A program made the translations under genes and the position numbers. The notes under the pieces are model-generated. The model was not told the origin of the DNA. It saw only the letters and a program-made list of their open reading frames with translations, and did no database searches. A DNA stretch of 64,000 nucleotides from Mesorhizobium sp. B1-1-8. GTDB lineage: Bacteria > Pseudomonadota > Alphaproteobacteria > Rhizobiales > Rhizobiaceae. The number at the start of each line of letters is the position of its first letter. The stretch's first letter is position 1. Below are positions 42,255 through 50,633 of this stretch, piece by piece. The stretch covers positions 2,829,501 to 2,893,500 of the forward strand of contig NZ_CP083956.1 of the NCBI RefSeq assembly GCF_006442795.2, in the 5' to 3' direction.

Positions 42255-43487
42255 ATGCTGACCAGATCGCCGCCACCGAACAACCCGATCGACCGGCTCA
42301 CCGAGGCCGGCCTGGCGTGGGGTGAGGGGACCTATGCGCGGCTGGCGGTGCCCATCGGGGCTGCGGCCTTCGCGCTCTACATCCTTTTGACCGCGTTTAC
42401 CGCCTGGTTCATGCCCGACGCCAACTGGGACATGCTGCCTTATCTGGCGATCGCCGAGGAAGGCACCTATGCCGATCCACAGGCGCTGCATGATTATGCC
42501 TATGAGACGGTCAAGGCCGGCGTGTCGGCCGGCGACTACAAGGCGCTGACCGACGACGGCGGCGGCTTCCGCAGCCACATGACCGAAAATGCCGCCGACT
42601 TCCATTCGCTGCTCGGCATGTACCGGATCAAGTTCCTTTATGCCGAGGTGTTGTCCAGCCTCAGCCATATCGTGTCGCCGGTCGAAGCGATGCGGCTAGT
42701 GCAGGTGTTCTCGGTGCTTTTGTTCGGCGCCATCACGCTCGCCTGGCTACGCTCGCAGTACGCGCTGGCGCTGGCGCCGGTTGCCGGCGCTGTCCTGATC
42801 ATGGCTGATTTCGGCGACGCGACACGCGCATCGACGCCCGACCTGTTGTGCTCGGCGCTGTTCGTCGGCGGGCTCTTTGCCTATGTACGCAAACGCGAGG
42901 CGGCGACCGCGATCCTGCTCTTCCTTGCCTTCATGGCGCGGCCGGACAATATTGTCTTCCTTGCCATTTTCGCCGTGCTGCTGGTCGTCTTCCGGCAAAG
43001 GGCATGGGGCGCGCTGGCCGGCTTCGCCGCCTCCTTCGTCGCCTATTTCGCCATCTCGCACTGGGCCCAGCATCCGGGCTGGTGGCCGCATCTGTGGTTC
43101 TCCAGCATCGAGCAGCACTACAACATGGACGGCTTCGAGCCGCCTTTCTCGGTGGCTGCTTATCTCAAAGCCTTCGCTGCTTCGGTGGTGCGCTCCGTCA
43201 GCGTCAACAGCTGGGTCGGCGTCTCGGTGCTGGCGCTGGCCGGATGGTATGGGCTTGACCGCGCCGGCTTCAGGCTCGACCGCCGCGCAGGTATCCTGCT
43301 TGCAGCACTTGTGCTCGGCGTGTTGGCAAAGTTTGCCGTCTTCCCGATCCACGACACCCGCATCTACTTTCCCAATCTGTTGCCGCCGTTCCTGTTGCTC
43401 GCCGCGCCCTTGATGGCGCTGTGGGGGTCGGCGAGCCATGGCGCACGCCACGCGGCACCGCAGGCCACTTCCGGAGACAAATCATGA
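42255..43487 (+). CDS. Polytopic membrane protein, possible GT-C glycosyltransferase
   Basis: A 410-residue protein with about 9-11 hydrophobic segments. A large loop after the first segment (about residues 50-120) carries acidic residues in PDANWDMLPYLAIAEEGTY, placed where GT-C enzymes have their catalytic aspartate; ArnT- and arabinofuranosyltransferase-like proteins have this layout. I cannot show sequence homology by eye. ATG at 42255, 17 bp after the aminotransferase stop; a TTG at 42243 is possible. If it is GT-C, it would transfer the lipid-linked sugar on the periplasmic side. Confidence 0.6.
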   Translation: MLTRSPPPNNPIDRLTEAGLAWGEGTYARLAVPIGAAAFALYILLTAFTAWFMPDANWDMLPYLAIAEEGTYADPQALHDYAYETVKAGVSAGDYKALTDDGGGFRSHMTENAADFHSLLGMYRIKFLYAEVLSSLSHIVSPVEAMRLVQVFSVLLFGAITLAWLRSQYALALAPVAGAVLIMADFGDATRASTPDLLCSALFVGGLFAYVRKREAATAILLFLAFMARPDNIVFLAIFAVLLVVFRQRAWGALAGFAASFVAYFAISHWAQHPGWWPHLWFSSIEQHYNMDGFEPPFSVAAYLKAFAASVVRSVSVNSWVGVSVLALAGWYGLDRAGFRLDRRAGILLAALVLGVLAKFAVFPIHDTRIYFPNLLPPFLLLAAPLMALWGSASHGARHAAPQATSGDKS

Positions 43488-44239
43488 GTTCGGTTTCCAG
43501 CCTGGCGCGCGTTCTTGTCTCGCTCGGCCTTCCCGCCGGCCTGCTCGACCGCGGCCCGGCGCTGCGCGGCACGAAGTTCCTCGCCAAGGCTGCCCTGGAG
43601 GCGCGTTTCAGCGGCGGCAGGCCGTTCCAGATGGTCAATGTCGGCGCCTGTGATGGCGCGCTGTTCGACGACGTCACACCCTGGCTGCACCGCATTCCGC
43701 GCGCCCGTGCCATGCTGGTCGAGCCGATCCCCTATAACCAGAAGCGGCTGCGCGCCAATTATCCCGATGCCGAGCGCTTCGTCATCGAGCCGGTGGCGGT
43801 GACCAGGACCAAGGGTACCATCACCGTCCACACTTTCGATGCCGCGGCGCTGGAAGCCGGCACGCTGCCGATCGAGTTCATCGGCTGCTCATCGGTCACA
43901 GACACCAATCTGATGTCGGGCAAGAATGCCTGGGGCGAGGCCGACGCCAACTTCAACAAGTTCGCGCCGCACCTCAAGGACATCGAGGTGCCGTCCGAGA
44001 CGCTGCAGACGCTGCTCGACCGCAACGGCATCACCCATATCGACGCTTTCCTGGTCGATTGCGAAGGCGCCGACTGGATGGTGTTCGAACAGCTCGACCT
44101 CAAGCGCTACCGTCCCGGCATGATCAAGGTCGAGGTTGGCGCGCTGCCGGCCGCCGAGATCGGCCAGGTCGTCGTCAAGCTGAAGACCGCCGGTTACCAG
44201 GTCGGATTCCAGGCCGAGGATGTCTGGGCCTTCGCCTGA
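43484..44239 (+). CDS. FkbM-family methyltransferase
   Basis: A 251-residue SAM-dependent enzyme. MVNVGACDGALFDDVTP near residues 49-65 is the SAM motif I; HIDAFLVDCEGADWMVFEQL near 186-205 and GMIKVEVGALPAAEIGQV fit the FkbM domain, which O-methylates sugars and polyketides. GGAGA lies upstream of the ATG, which overlaps the preceding stop by 4 bp (ATGA). Last gene of the operon; the acceptor is probably a sugar of the same product. Confidence 0.85.
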   Translation: MSSVSSLARVLVSLGLPAGLLDRGPALRGTKFLAKAALEARFSGGRPFQMVNVGACDGALFDDVTPWLHRIPRARAMLVEPIPYNQKRLRANYPDAERFVIEPVAVTRTKGTITVHTFDAAALEAGTLPIEFIGCSSVTDTNLMSGKNAWGEADANFNKFAPHLKDIEVPSETLQTLLDRNGITHIDAFLVDCEGADWMVFEQLDLKRYRPGMIKVEVGALPAAEIGQVVVKLKTAGYQVGFQAEDVWAFA

Positions 44240-44390
44240 AAAAACGCCTTCCACAGCGAGCCTGCAGCCATGGTCGCGCCGCACCTGCGGCGTGTCGCAA
44301 ACAGGCGGTAGCCGGGTCACTGTCCTCTGCATATTGTGCGCCCATTAAACGGGCGCCAATTTGCCCGCTTGTCACTTGGAGTCGAGGGCA

Positions 44391-46952
44391 ATGGCAGAGT
44401 TTCCGAAAAAGGCGAAGGTCGTCATCGTCGGTCTGGGCGGTATCGTCGGCGCATCCGTCGCCCATCATCTGATCGAGCGTGGCTGGGACGACATCGTCGG
44501 CATCGACAAATCGGGCATCCCGACCGATATCGGCTCGACCGCGCATGCCTCGGATTTCTGCTACACGACCAGCCATGACTTTCTGTCCTGCTGGACGACG
44601 CTTTACTCCATCGATTTCTACGAGAAGATGGGCCACTACGCCCGCATCGGCGGCCTCGAGGTCGCCCGCGTGGGCGATGATGGCCGCATGGCCGAGATCA
44701 AGCGCAAGATCGCCTCGGCGAAATCCTTCGGCACCCGCGCGCGCCTGATCGAGCCGGCCGAGATCAAGCAAAAATTCCCGCTGATCGAGGAGCACCTGGT
44801 GCAAGGCGGCCTGTGGGATCCGGATGCGGGCCTTGTCATCCCCCGCTCGCAGACGGTGGCTGGCAAGCTGGTCGACCAGGGTGTCGCCTCCGGCAAGCTC
44901 CAGGCGTTCGCGAACACCTCTGCCAAGTCGCTCATCATCGAGGGCGGCCGTATCAAGGGCGTGGTGACCGAGCGCGGCACGATCGAAGCCGACTATGTGG
45001 TCGTCTGCACCGGTATCTGGGGACGTTTGACCGCAGCACTGGTCGGCGAGGACCTGCCGGTCATGCCGATCGACCATCCGCTCACTTTCTTCGGCCCCTA
45101 CAACGAGTTCGCCGGCACCGGCAAGGAGATCGGCTGGCCGCTGCTGCGCGATCAGGGCAATTCGGCCTATATGCGCGACACCGGCGATCCGAAGACCGCC
45201 GAGGGCGGGCAGATCGAATGGGGCTATTACGAGGAAACCAATCCGCGCCTTTGCCATCCGCGCGACCTGCTGGAAAAGGACCAGGCGCGGCTTTCGCCGT
45301 CGCAGCGCGACCTCGACATGGAGCAGATCATGGCGCCGCTGGAGCGTGCCATGGAGCTGACGCCGATCCTCGGCGAGCTCGGCTACAATGAAGGCCATTC
45401 CTTCAACGGGCTGCTGCAGGTGACCACGGACGGCGGACCCTCCATGGGCGAAAGCCAGAAGGTGAGGGGGCTGTGGTATGCCGTCGCCATCTGGGTCAAG
45501 GACGGCCCCGGCATGGGCAAGCTGATCGCCGACTGGATGACCGACGGCCGCACAGCGATCGACCATCACGCCATCGACTATGCGCGCTTTTATCCGCACC
45601 AGATGCAGGAGCAGTTCATCTGGGACCGCTGCACCGAAACGGCGATGAAGGTCTACAATCCGGCGGTGCATCCGCGCGAGCCTTTCTCCAAGGGCCGCAA
45701 CATCCGCCGCTCGCCGTTCTGGGAGCGCGAGAAGGAGCTCGGCGGCTATTTCATGGAGCTGGGCGGCTGGGAACGCGCGCATGGCTACGCCGCCAACGAG
45801 CATCTGCTGGAAAAATATGGCAACCGGGTGCCGGTGCGTGAAGACGAATGGGACAACCGCCATTTCTGGCGCGTGTCGAATGCCGAGCACCTGGCCATGA
45901 GCGAGGATTGCGGCATCGTCAACCTGTCGCATTTCTCCATGTATGACGTCGAGGGACCCGACCATGTCGCGCTGCTGGAGTGGCTGTGCGCGGCCAAGAT
46001 CGGCGGCGACAACAACATCGGCAAGGGCATCTACACTCACTTCCTCGACGAGGAAGGCATGGTGCGCGCCGACTTTACCGTCATCCGCATGGCCGATCGC
46101 TGCCGGGTTATCGACGGCGCCGACGCCGGCCCGCGCGACTTCCGCTACATGCAGCGCACCGCGCAGGACAAGAGTTTTGATGTCACTATCACCGACGTGA
46201 CAGAGAAATACGTCACCATCGGCATCTGGGGACCGAATGCGCGCACGACCCTGCAGAAGGTGGTCGAGGATCCAAACGGGCTGACGCCTGAGAATTTCCC
46301 CTTCGCTGCGATCAAGCCGATCCGGATCGGCGGCAGGGACGTCACCGCGTTCCGCATCTCCTATGTCGGCGAGCAGGGCTGGGAACTGCATATGCGCTAC
46401 GAGGACGGCCTTGCCGTCTGGGACGCGCTGCGCTCGACCGGAGTCATGCCGTTCGGCGTCGAGACCTATGCCAACACGCGCCGCATGGAAAAGAGCCTGC
46501 GGCTGCAGAACGCCGATCTTCTCACCGAGTACAACCTGCTCGAAGCCGACCTTGCCCGCCCGAAGGTCAAGGAAAACGATTTCTGCGGCAAGGCCAAACA
46601 TTTGGAATATCGCGCCCGCGAGCACCAGCCGGCGATGCTGTGCACGCTGGTGATGACCGACAACAAGGACTCGAAGGGCGTCGCGCGCTATCCGGTCGGC
46701 ACCATGCCGGTGCTGGATCCGGCGACCGGCGGGACACTGGTCGACGAACTCGGCCGCCGTTCCTTCACCACCTCGGTCGCCTATGGTCCGACCATCGGCA
46801 AGAACATCGCGCTCGCCTATCTGCCCTGGGCCTACTGCCAGGAGGGCCGCAAGCTCAATGTGGAGTATTTCGGCGAAACCTATCCGGTCGAGGTGGCAAG
46901 CGTCGGCTACAAGCCGCTCTACGACCCGGAGAACCTGAAGCCGAGAAGCTGA
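44391..46952 (+). CDS. Divergent FAD-GcvT oxidoreductase (dimethylglycine dehydrogenase-like) C
   Basis: An 853-residue enzyme. The FAD domain begins KVVIVGLGGIVGASVAHHL, in which the first glycine of GxGxxG is shifted (GLGGIVG), and the usual STWHAAG block reads GSTAHASDF with His52 in the position of the covalent flavin ligand. A GcvT domain fills about 480-850 (SHFSMYDVEGPDHVALL, ISYVGEQGWELHM). It is about 40 residues longer than copies A and B. RBS GGAGTCGAGGG. It stands just after the FkbM gene but is separated by 151 bp and ends in a terminator. N-methyl substrate oxidation is likely; which substrate is not known. Confidence 0.82.
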   Translation: MAEFPKKAKVVIVGLGGIVGASVAHHLIERGWDDIVGIDKSGIPTDIGSTAHASDFCYTTSHDFLSCWTTLYSIDFYEKMGHYARIGGLEVARVGDDGRMAEIKRKIASAKSFGTRARLIEPAEIKQKFPLIEEHLVQGGLWDPDAGLVIPRSQTVAGKLVDQGVASGKLQAFANTSAKSLIIEGGRIKGVVTERGTIEADYVVVCTGIWGRLTAALVGEDLPVMPIDHPLTFFGPYNEFAGTGKEIGWPLLRDQGNSAYMRDTGDPKTAEGGQIEWGYYEETNPRLCHPRDLLEKDQARLSPSQRDLDMEQIMAPLERAMELTPILGELGYNEGHSFNGLLQVTTDGGPSMGESQKVRGLWYAVAIWVKDGPGMGKLIADWMTDGRTAIDHHAIDYARFYPHQMQEQFIWDRCTETAMKVYNPAVHPREPFSKGRNIRRSPFWEREKELGGYFMELGGWERAHGYAANEHLLEKYGNRVPVREDEWDNRHFWRVSNAEHLAMSEDCGIVNLSHFSMYDVEGPDHVALLEWLCAAKIGGDNNIGKGIYTHFLDEEGMVRADFTVIRMADRCRVIDGADAGPRDFRYMQRTAQDKSFDVTITDVTEKYVTIGIWGPNARTTLQKVVEDPNGLTPENFPFAAIKPIRIGGRDVTAFRISYVGEQGWELHMRYEDGLAVWDALRSTGVMPFGVETYANTRRMEKSLRLQNADLLTEYNLLEADLARPKVKENDFCGKAKHLEYRAREHQPAMLCTLVMTDNKDSKGVARYPVGTMPVLDPATGGTLVDELGRRSFTTSVAYGPTIGKNIALAYLPWAYCQEGRKLNVEYFGETYPVEVASVGYKPLYDPENLKPRS

Positions 46953-46970
46953 GGCTCCACGTGTTCGCAG

Positions 46971-46999
46971 AAGGCCTGGTTTGCTCCGGGCCTTTTTAC
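46971..46999 (+). terminator. Rho-independent terminator
   Basis: AAGGCCTGG (46971-46979) pairs with CCGGGCCTT (46986-46994) with one mismatch and a 6-nt loop, followed by a T-run. It ends the 853-residue gene transcript. Confidence 0.8.
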
Positions 47000-47034
47000 T
47001 TTTTCCGGCGGCGATTTTCACTTACCCTTCCGTG

Positions 47035-47877
47035 ATGTCCGCTTCCGGCCGTGCAGGTCCTTGGCTTTCGGGCGCCGCCGCGTTGGCGATGCTGTTTGGC
47101 CTGACCACAGCATCGGCCGCCGCCGAGCCGGTCGATGTCGAACTGGTGCTGGCGGTCGATGTTTCGCTCTCGATGTCGCCGGCTGAGCTGGAGATCCAGC
47201 GCCATGGCTATGCGGCGGCGCTGACGCACGACAACGTGCTCAAGGCCATCGCCGACGGCACCTATGGCAAGATAGCGGTCACCTATGTCGAATGGGCCGG
47301 CACTAGATGGCAGCGGGTCATCGTGCCGTGGACGGTGATCGCCAATCGCGCCGATGCCGAAAGGGTGGTCGCGCAGCTCAACGCCCGTGCGCCGGACAGC
47401 GCCCGGCGCACGTCGATCTCCGGCGCGCTGACCTTCGGCAGCGACCTGTTCGCCGAGAGCGGCTTTCAGGGAACCAAGCGCGTCATCGATGTTTCGGGCG
47501 ATGGGCCCAACAACCAAGGTCCGCCGGTCAACCTGACGCGCGACGAGGTGGTCAGGCAAGGCATCACCATCAACGGGCTGCCGTTGATGACGCGGGGTGG
47601 CTTCAGCGGCGCCTTCGACGTCGACAATCTCGACCGCTATTACAGCGATTGCGTGATCGGCGGACCCGGCGCCTTCATGATCCCGGTCAACGACTGGACA
47701 CAGTTTCCCGAAGCCATCCGCCGCAAGCTGGTGCTGGAACTTGCCGGTCCGGCGTCGCGACAATGGGCTGCGGAAGAGATGGCTCACCCGCCGGTCGTCC
47801 GGACCGATGACAGGCCGCCCGCTGATTGCCTGGCTGGCGAGAAGATGTGGCGCAACCGCGGCTGGGGCATGCCGTGA
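47035..47877 (+). CDS. DUF1194 (von Willebrand A-like) secreted protein
   Basis: A 280-residue protein with a signal peptide (residues 1-30, hydrophobic AALAMLFGLTTASA). The mature domain is VWA-like: VLAVDVSLSMSPAEL near residues 38-52 gives the MIDAS DxSxS, then VIDVSGDGPNNQGP near 148-161. Function in the family is unknown; the domain suggests metal-dependent protein contact in the periplasm. ATG 47035 (GTG 47032 is possible). It is between the FAD-GcvT gene and the ABC importer, on the same strand; no co-transcription evidence because a terminator precedes it. Confidence 0.78.
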   Translation: MSASGRAGPWLSGAAALAMLFGLTTASAAAEPVDVELVLAVDVSLSMSPAELEIQRHGYAAALTHDNVLKAIADGTYGKIAVTYVEWAGTRWQRVIVPWTVIANRADAERVVAQLNARAPDSARRTSISGALTFGSDLFAESGFQGTKRVIDVSGDGPNNQGPPVNLTRDEVVRQGITINGLPLMTRGGFSGAFDVDNLDRYYSDCVIGGPGAFMIPVNDWTQFPEAIRRKLVLELAGPASRQWAAEEMAHPPVVRTDDRPPADCLAGEKMWRNRGWGMP

Positions 47878-47895
47878 CGGATCGAGAAGCCGCTC

Positions 47896-47932
47896 CTCCG
47901 AAAACCGGTTCCCACTTTTCGGGATCATGCTC
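47896..47932. repeat. Short hairpin repeat
   Basis: CCGAAAA (47898-47904) and TTTTCGG (47916-47922) form a hairpin within CTCCGAAAACCGGTTCCCAC and TTTTCGGGATCATGCTC. The same hairpin type occurs inside the element at 26253-26302. It is a dispersed rhizobial-type intergenic word and may also end the DUF1194 transcript. Confidence 0.65.
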
Positions 47933-47989
47933 CAGTTTGGATCATGGCCGAGTGCGGCGTCAGCTTCATTGACAAGCCTTTTGGCGTCT

Positions 47990-48009
47990 GTGAGACAATT
48001 CTGTCTCAC
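47990..48009. promoter_or_regulatory. Perfect 8-4-8 palindrome before the second substrate-binding-protein gene
   Basis: GTGAGACA (47990-47997), ATTC, TGTCTCAC (48002-48009) form a perfect dyad 20 bp before the start codon at 48030. A possible -35 element TTGACA is at 47969-47974, so the palindrome overlaps the expected -10 region, as a repressor operator would. The regulator is not identified; the GlxA-type protein downstream is a candidate. Confidence 0.6.
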
Positions 48010-48029
48010 CACACAAAAGGGGAACCACA

Positions 48030-48980
48030 ATGAAAAGAACCACCATTTTCGCGGCGGCGCTAACGGCCGTTGCGGCGTTGTCCGCGCCGGCCATGGCCGC
48101 CACGTCGCTCACCATCGGCATCAGCGGCTGGACCGGCTTCGCGCCGCTGACTTTGGCCAAGCAGGCCGGCCTCTTCGAGAAGCACGGCCTCGACGTCACG
48201 CTGAAGAAGGTGCCGCAGGCCAGCCGTCCGCTCGCCATCGCTAGCGGTGACCTGCAATGCGCGGCGACCACGGTCGAGACGTGGATGGTGTGGAACGCCA
48301 GCGGCGTCACCACCAAGCAAATTTTCCAGCTCGACAAATCCTATGGCGCGGACGGCATCGTCGTGCGCAACGACATCAAGACCGTCGCCGACCTCAAGGG
48401 CAAGACCGTGGCTTCCTCGGCGCCCGGCACCTCGCCCTATTTCCTGCTTGCCTGGGTGCTCAACAAGAACGGCATGACGACCAAGGACGTCACCGTCGTC
48501 AACCTGGAGCCGGACGCCGCCGCACAGGCCTTCCTTGCCGGCCAGAACGATGCTGCCGTCACCTATGAGCCCTTCATCTCGGCTGTGCGCGGCAAGGCCG
48601 ACCAGGGCCATATCCTGGTGACCACGCTTGATTATCCGATGGTGCTGGACACCGTCGGCTGCACGCCGGACTTCCTCAAGGCCAATCCCGATGCCGCCAA
48701 AGCGCTGGCCGACAGCTATTTCGACGCGCTCGACATGATCAAGAAGGATCCGCAGAAATCCTACGAGATCATGGGCGCCGACGTGAAGCAATCGGCCAAG
48801 GAATTCGAGGATTCCGCCAAGTACCTGAAATGGGCCGACAAGGCCGAGAACAAGCAGTTCTTCACCAAGGAGTTCCAGGATTTCTCCAAGACCGCGGGCG
48901 AACTGCTGCTGCAGATGGGACTGATCAAGCAAGCGCCTGATGTCACCACGCTGGCCGACACCAGCGCGGTGGCCAACTGA
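48030..48980 (+). CDS. SsuA/NMT1-type ABC transporter substrate-binding protein
   Basis: A 316-residue secreted protein. Signal peptide MKRTTIFAAALTAVAALSAP with cleavage near APAMA-A (residue about 23). The mature part has TLAKQAGLFEKHGLDVTL and ASGDLQCAATTVETW, the taurine/aromatic sulfonate/NMT1 binding-protein pattern. It leads an operon with permease and ATPase (gaps 67 bp and -4 bp). The ligand is unknown; the flanking FAD-GcvT enzyme and GlxA regulator suggest a quaternary or N-methylated amine, but this is inference. Confidence 0.9.
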   Translation: MKRTTIFAAALTAVAALSAPAMAATSLTIGISGWTGFAPLTLAKQAGLFEKHGLDVTLKKVPQASRPLAIASGDLQCAATTVETWMVWNASGVTTKQIFQLDKSYGADGIVVRNDIKTVADLKGKTVASSAPGTSPYFLLAWVLNKNGMTTKDVTVVNLEPDAAAQAFLAGQNDAAVTYEPFISAVRGKADQGHILVTTLDYPMVLDTVGCTPDFLKANPDAAKALADSYFDALDMIKKDPQKSYEIMGADVKQSAKEFEDSAKYLKWADKAENKQFFTKEFQDFSKTAGELLLQMGLIKQAPDVTTLADTSAVAN

Positions 48981-49047
48981 TCGCGGATCGTCCCGTCGAC
49001 GGCGGCGATAACACGCCGCCGTCCTTCCTCCTCAAGGACCGTTCCTG

Positions 49048-49824
49048 ATGCCGCGCCCCTTGCATCCCGTCCCGCCGGGCACGCGAACCGTGCTCGGCAT
49101 TTCCTTCTTCGTGCTGTTCGTCTGCTTCTGGGCGTGGATCACGCTGGGCGGTCACGTCAACCGCATCTTCCTCGCCGATCCGCTGTCGATGGTGAAGGAC
49201 GGCCGGCGGCTGCTGGTCGAGGACCGTTTCTGGCTGGATATACTGATCACCATCTGGCGGGTCTTCGGCGGCTTCGTGCTGGCCTCGGTCATAGCCGTGC
49301 CGATCGGCATCGCCATGGGCGCCTGGAAGCCGGTGGAGGCTTTTCTCGAGCCGTTCGTGTCCTTTGCCCGCTATCTGCCGGCCTCCGCCTTCATCCCGCT
49401 GCTCATCCTGTGGGCTGGCATCGGCGAACTGGAAAAGCTTCTGGTGATCTTCGTCGGCTCGGTCTTCCAGATCATCCTGATCGTCGCGGTCAAGGTCGGC
49501 AGCACCAGGCGCGACCTGGTCGAAGCCGCCTATACGCTCGGGGCAACCGACAACGGCATTGTCAAACGGGTGATCATGCCGGCCAATGCGCCGGAGATCG
49601 CCGAGACGCTGCGGCTGGTGCTCGGCTGGGCCTGGACCTATGTCATCGTCGCCGAGCTGATCGGCTCGTCTTCGGGCATCGGCTACATGATCATCAACAG
49701 CCAGTCGCGGCTGGCGACCGGGCAGATCATTTTCGGCATCATCGTGATCGGGCTGATCGGACTGTTGTCCGACTTCGCCTTCAAGGCGCTCAACCGCTGG
49801 CTCTATCCGTGGAGCCTGGCGTGA
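49048..49824 (+). CDS. ABC transporter permease (SsuC/NMT1-type)
   Basis: A 258-residue inner-membrane protein with six hydrophobic segments and the EAA loop LVEAAYTLGATDNGIVKRVIMPANAPE near residues 157-183. Its C-terminus FKALNRWLYPW is common in this class. The gene overlaps the ATPase start (GTGA, 4 bp). It completes the importer of the binding protein at 48030. Confidence 0.9.
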   Translation: MPRPLHPVPPGTRTVLGISFFVLFVCFWAWITLGGHVNRIFLADPLSMVKDGRRLLVEDRFWLDILITIWRVFGGFVLASVIAVPIGIAMGAWKPVEAFLEPFVSFARYLPASAFIPLLILWAGIGELEKLLVIFVGSVFQIILIVAVKVGSTRRDLVEAAYTLGATDNGIVKRVIMPANAPEIAETLRLVLGWAWTYVIVAELIGSSSGIGYMIINSQSRLATGQIIFGIIVIGLIGLLSDFAFKALNRWLYPWSLA

Positions 49825-50612
49825 GCAAGCTTGTAATCGAAGGCGTTTCGCGGACCTTCGCCGGGGTGCGCGGCGGCAGCCCGGTCCAGGCGCTGCAGCC
49901 GGTCGACCTCGCCGTCGAGGCCAATGATTTCATCACCATCCTCGGGCCTTCCGGCTGCGGAAAATCGACGCTGCTGAGGATCGTCGCCGGGCTGGAGGCG
50001 CCGAGCCAGGGCCGCGTGCTGCTCGACGGCAAGGCCGTCATCCGGCCAGGTCCGGACCGCGGCATGGTCTTCCAGTCCTATACGCTGTTTCCGTGGCTGA
50101 CGGTGGCCGAAAACATCGCCTTCGGCTTGCGTGAGCGCCGCATGCCGGAGCGCGAGCGCAACGAGATCGTGGCTTCCTATGTCGATCTCGTCGGGCTCAA
50201 AGGTTTCGAGAACCACTGGCCGAAGCAGCTTTCCGGCGGCATGCAGCAGCGCACGGCGATCGCGCGCGCTCTCGCCAACGATCCGGAAATCCTGTTGCTC
50301 GACGAGCCGTTCGGCGCGCTCGACAACCAGACCCGCGGACTGATGCAGGAATTGCTGCTCGGCATCTGGGAGCGGCGCAAGAAGACGGTGCTGTTCGTCA
50401 CCCACGATATCGAGGAGGCGATCTTCATGGCCTCGCGCGTGATCGTGATGACGGCGCGGCCGGGCCGCATCAAGTCGGACGTGCCGGTCGAGCTGCCGCA
50501 TCCGCGCCACTACACGCTGAAGACCAGCCCGGAGTTCTCGGCGCTCAAGGCGCAACTGACTGAAGACATCCGCATCGAGGCGATGCGCACGGCGCAGGGG
50601 CAGCCCGCCTAG
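49821..50612 (+). CDS. ABC transporter ATP-binding protein (SsuB/TauB-type)
   Basis: A 263-residue ATPase. Walker A GPSGCGKST near residues 44-52, signature LSGGMQQR near 137-144, Walker B EILLLDEPFGALD near 156-168 and FVTHDIEEAIFM with the switch histidine. GTG start at 49821 overlaps the permease stop by 4 bp. It ends 21 bp before the convergent GlxA gene. Organisation is typical of taurine/sulfonate/NMT1 importers. Confidence 0.93.
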   Translation: MSKLVIEGVSRTFAGVRGGSPVQALQPVDLAVEANDFITILGPSGCGKSTLLRIVAGLEAPSQGRVLLDGKAVIRPGPDRGMVFQSYTLFPWLTVAENIAFGLRERRMPERERNEIVASYVDLVGLKGFENHWPKQLSGGMQQRTAIARALANDPEILLLDEPFGALDNQTRGLMQELLLGIWERRKKTVLFVTHDIEEAIFMASRVIVMTARPGRIKSDVPVELPHPRHYTLKTSPEFSALKAQLTEDIRIEAMRTAQGQPA

Positions 50613-50633
50613 GATTCGACGACGCTTATCGGC

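Noticed and set aside
36376..44239. Nod-factor modification locus
   Set aside because: The UbiA/DprE1-like genes recall noe genes, but no nod box (ATCN9GAT repeats), nodulation acyl or chitin synthase gene was seen in the window.
44175..47021. A 2.8-kb open frame (948 codons) on the minus strand opposite the 853-residue FAD-GcvT gene
   Set aside because: It is the mirror of a strongly GC-rich gene, lacks a recognisable domain or ribosome-binding site, and other long antisense frames (for example 22946-24463, 15756-17084 and 29921-31516) behave the same way.
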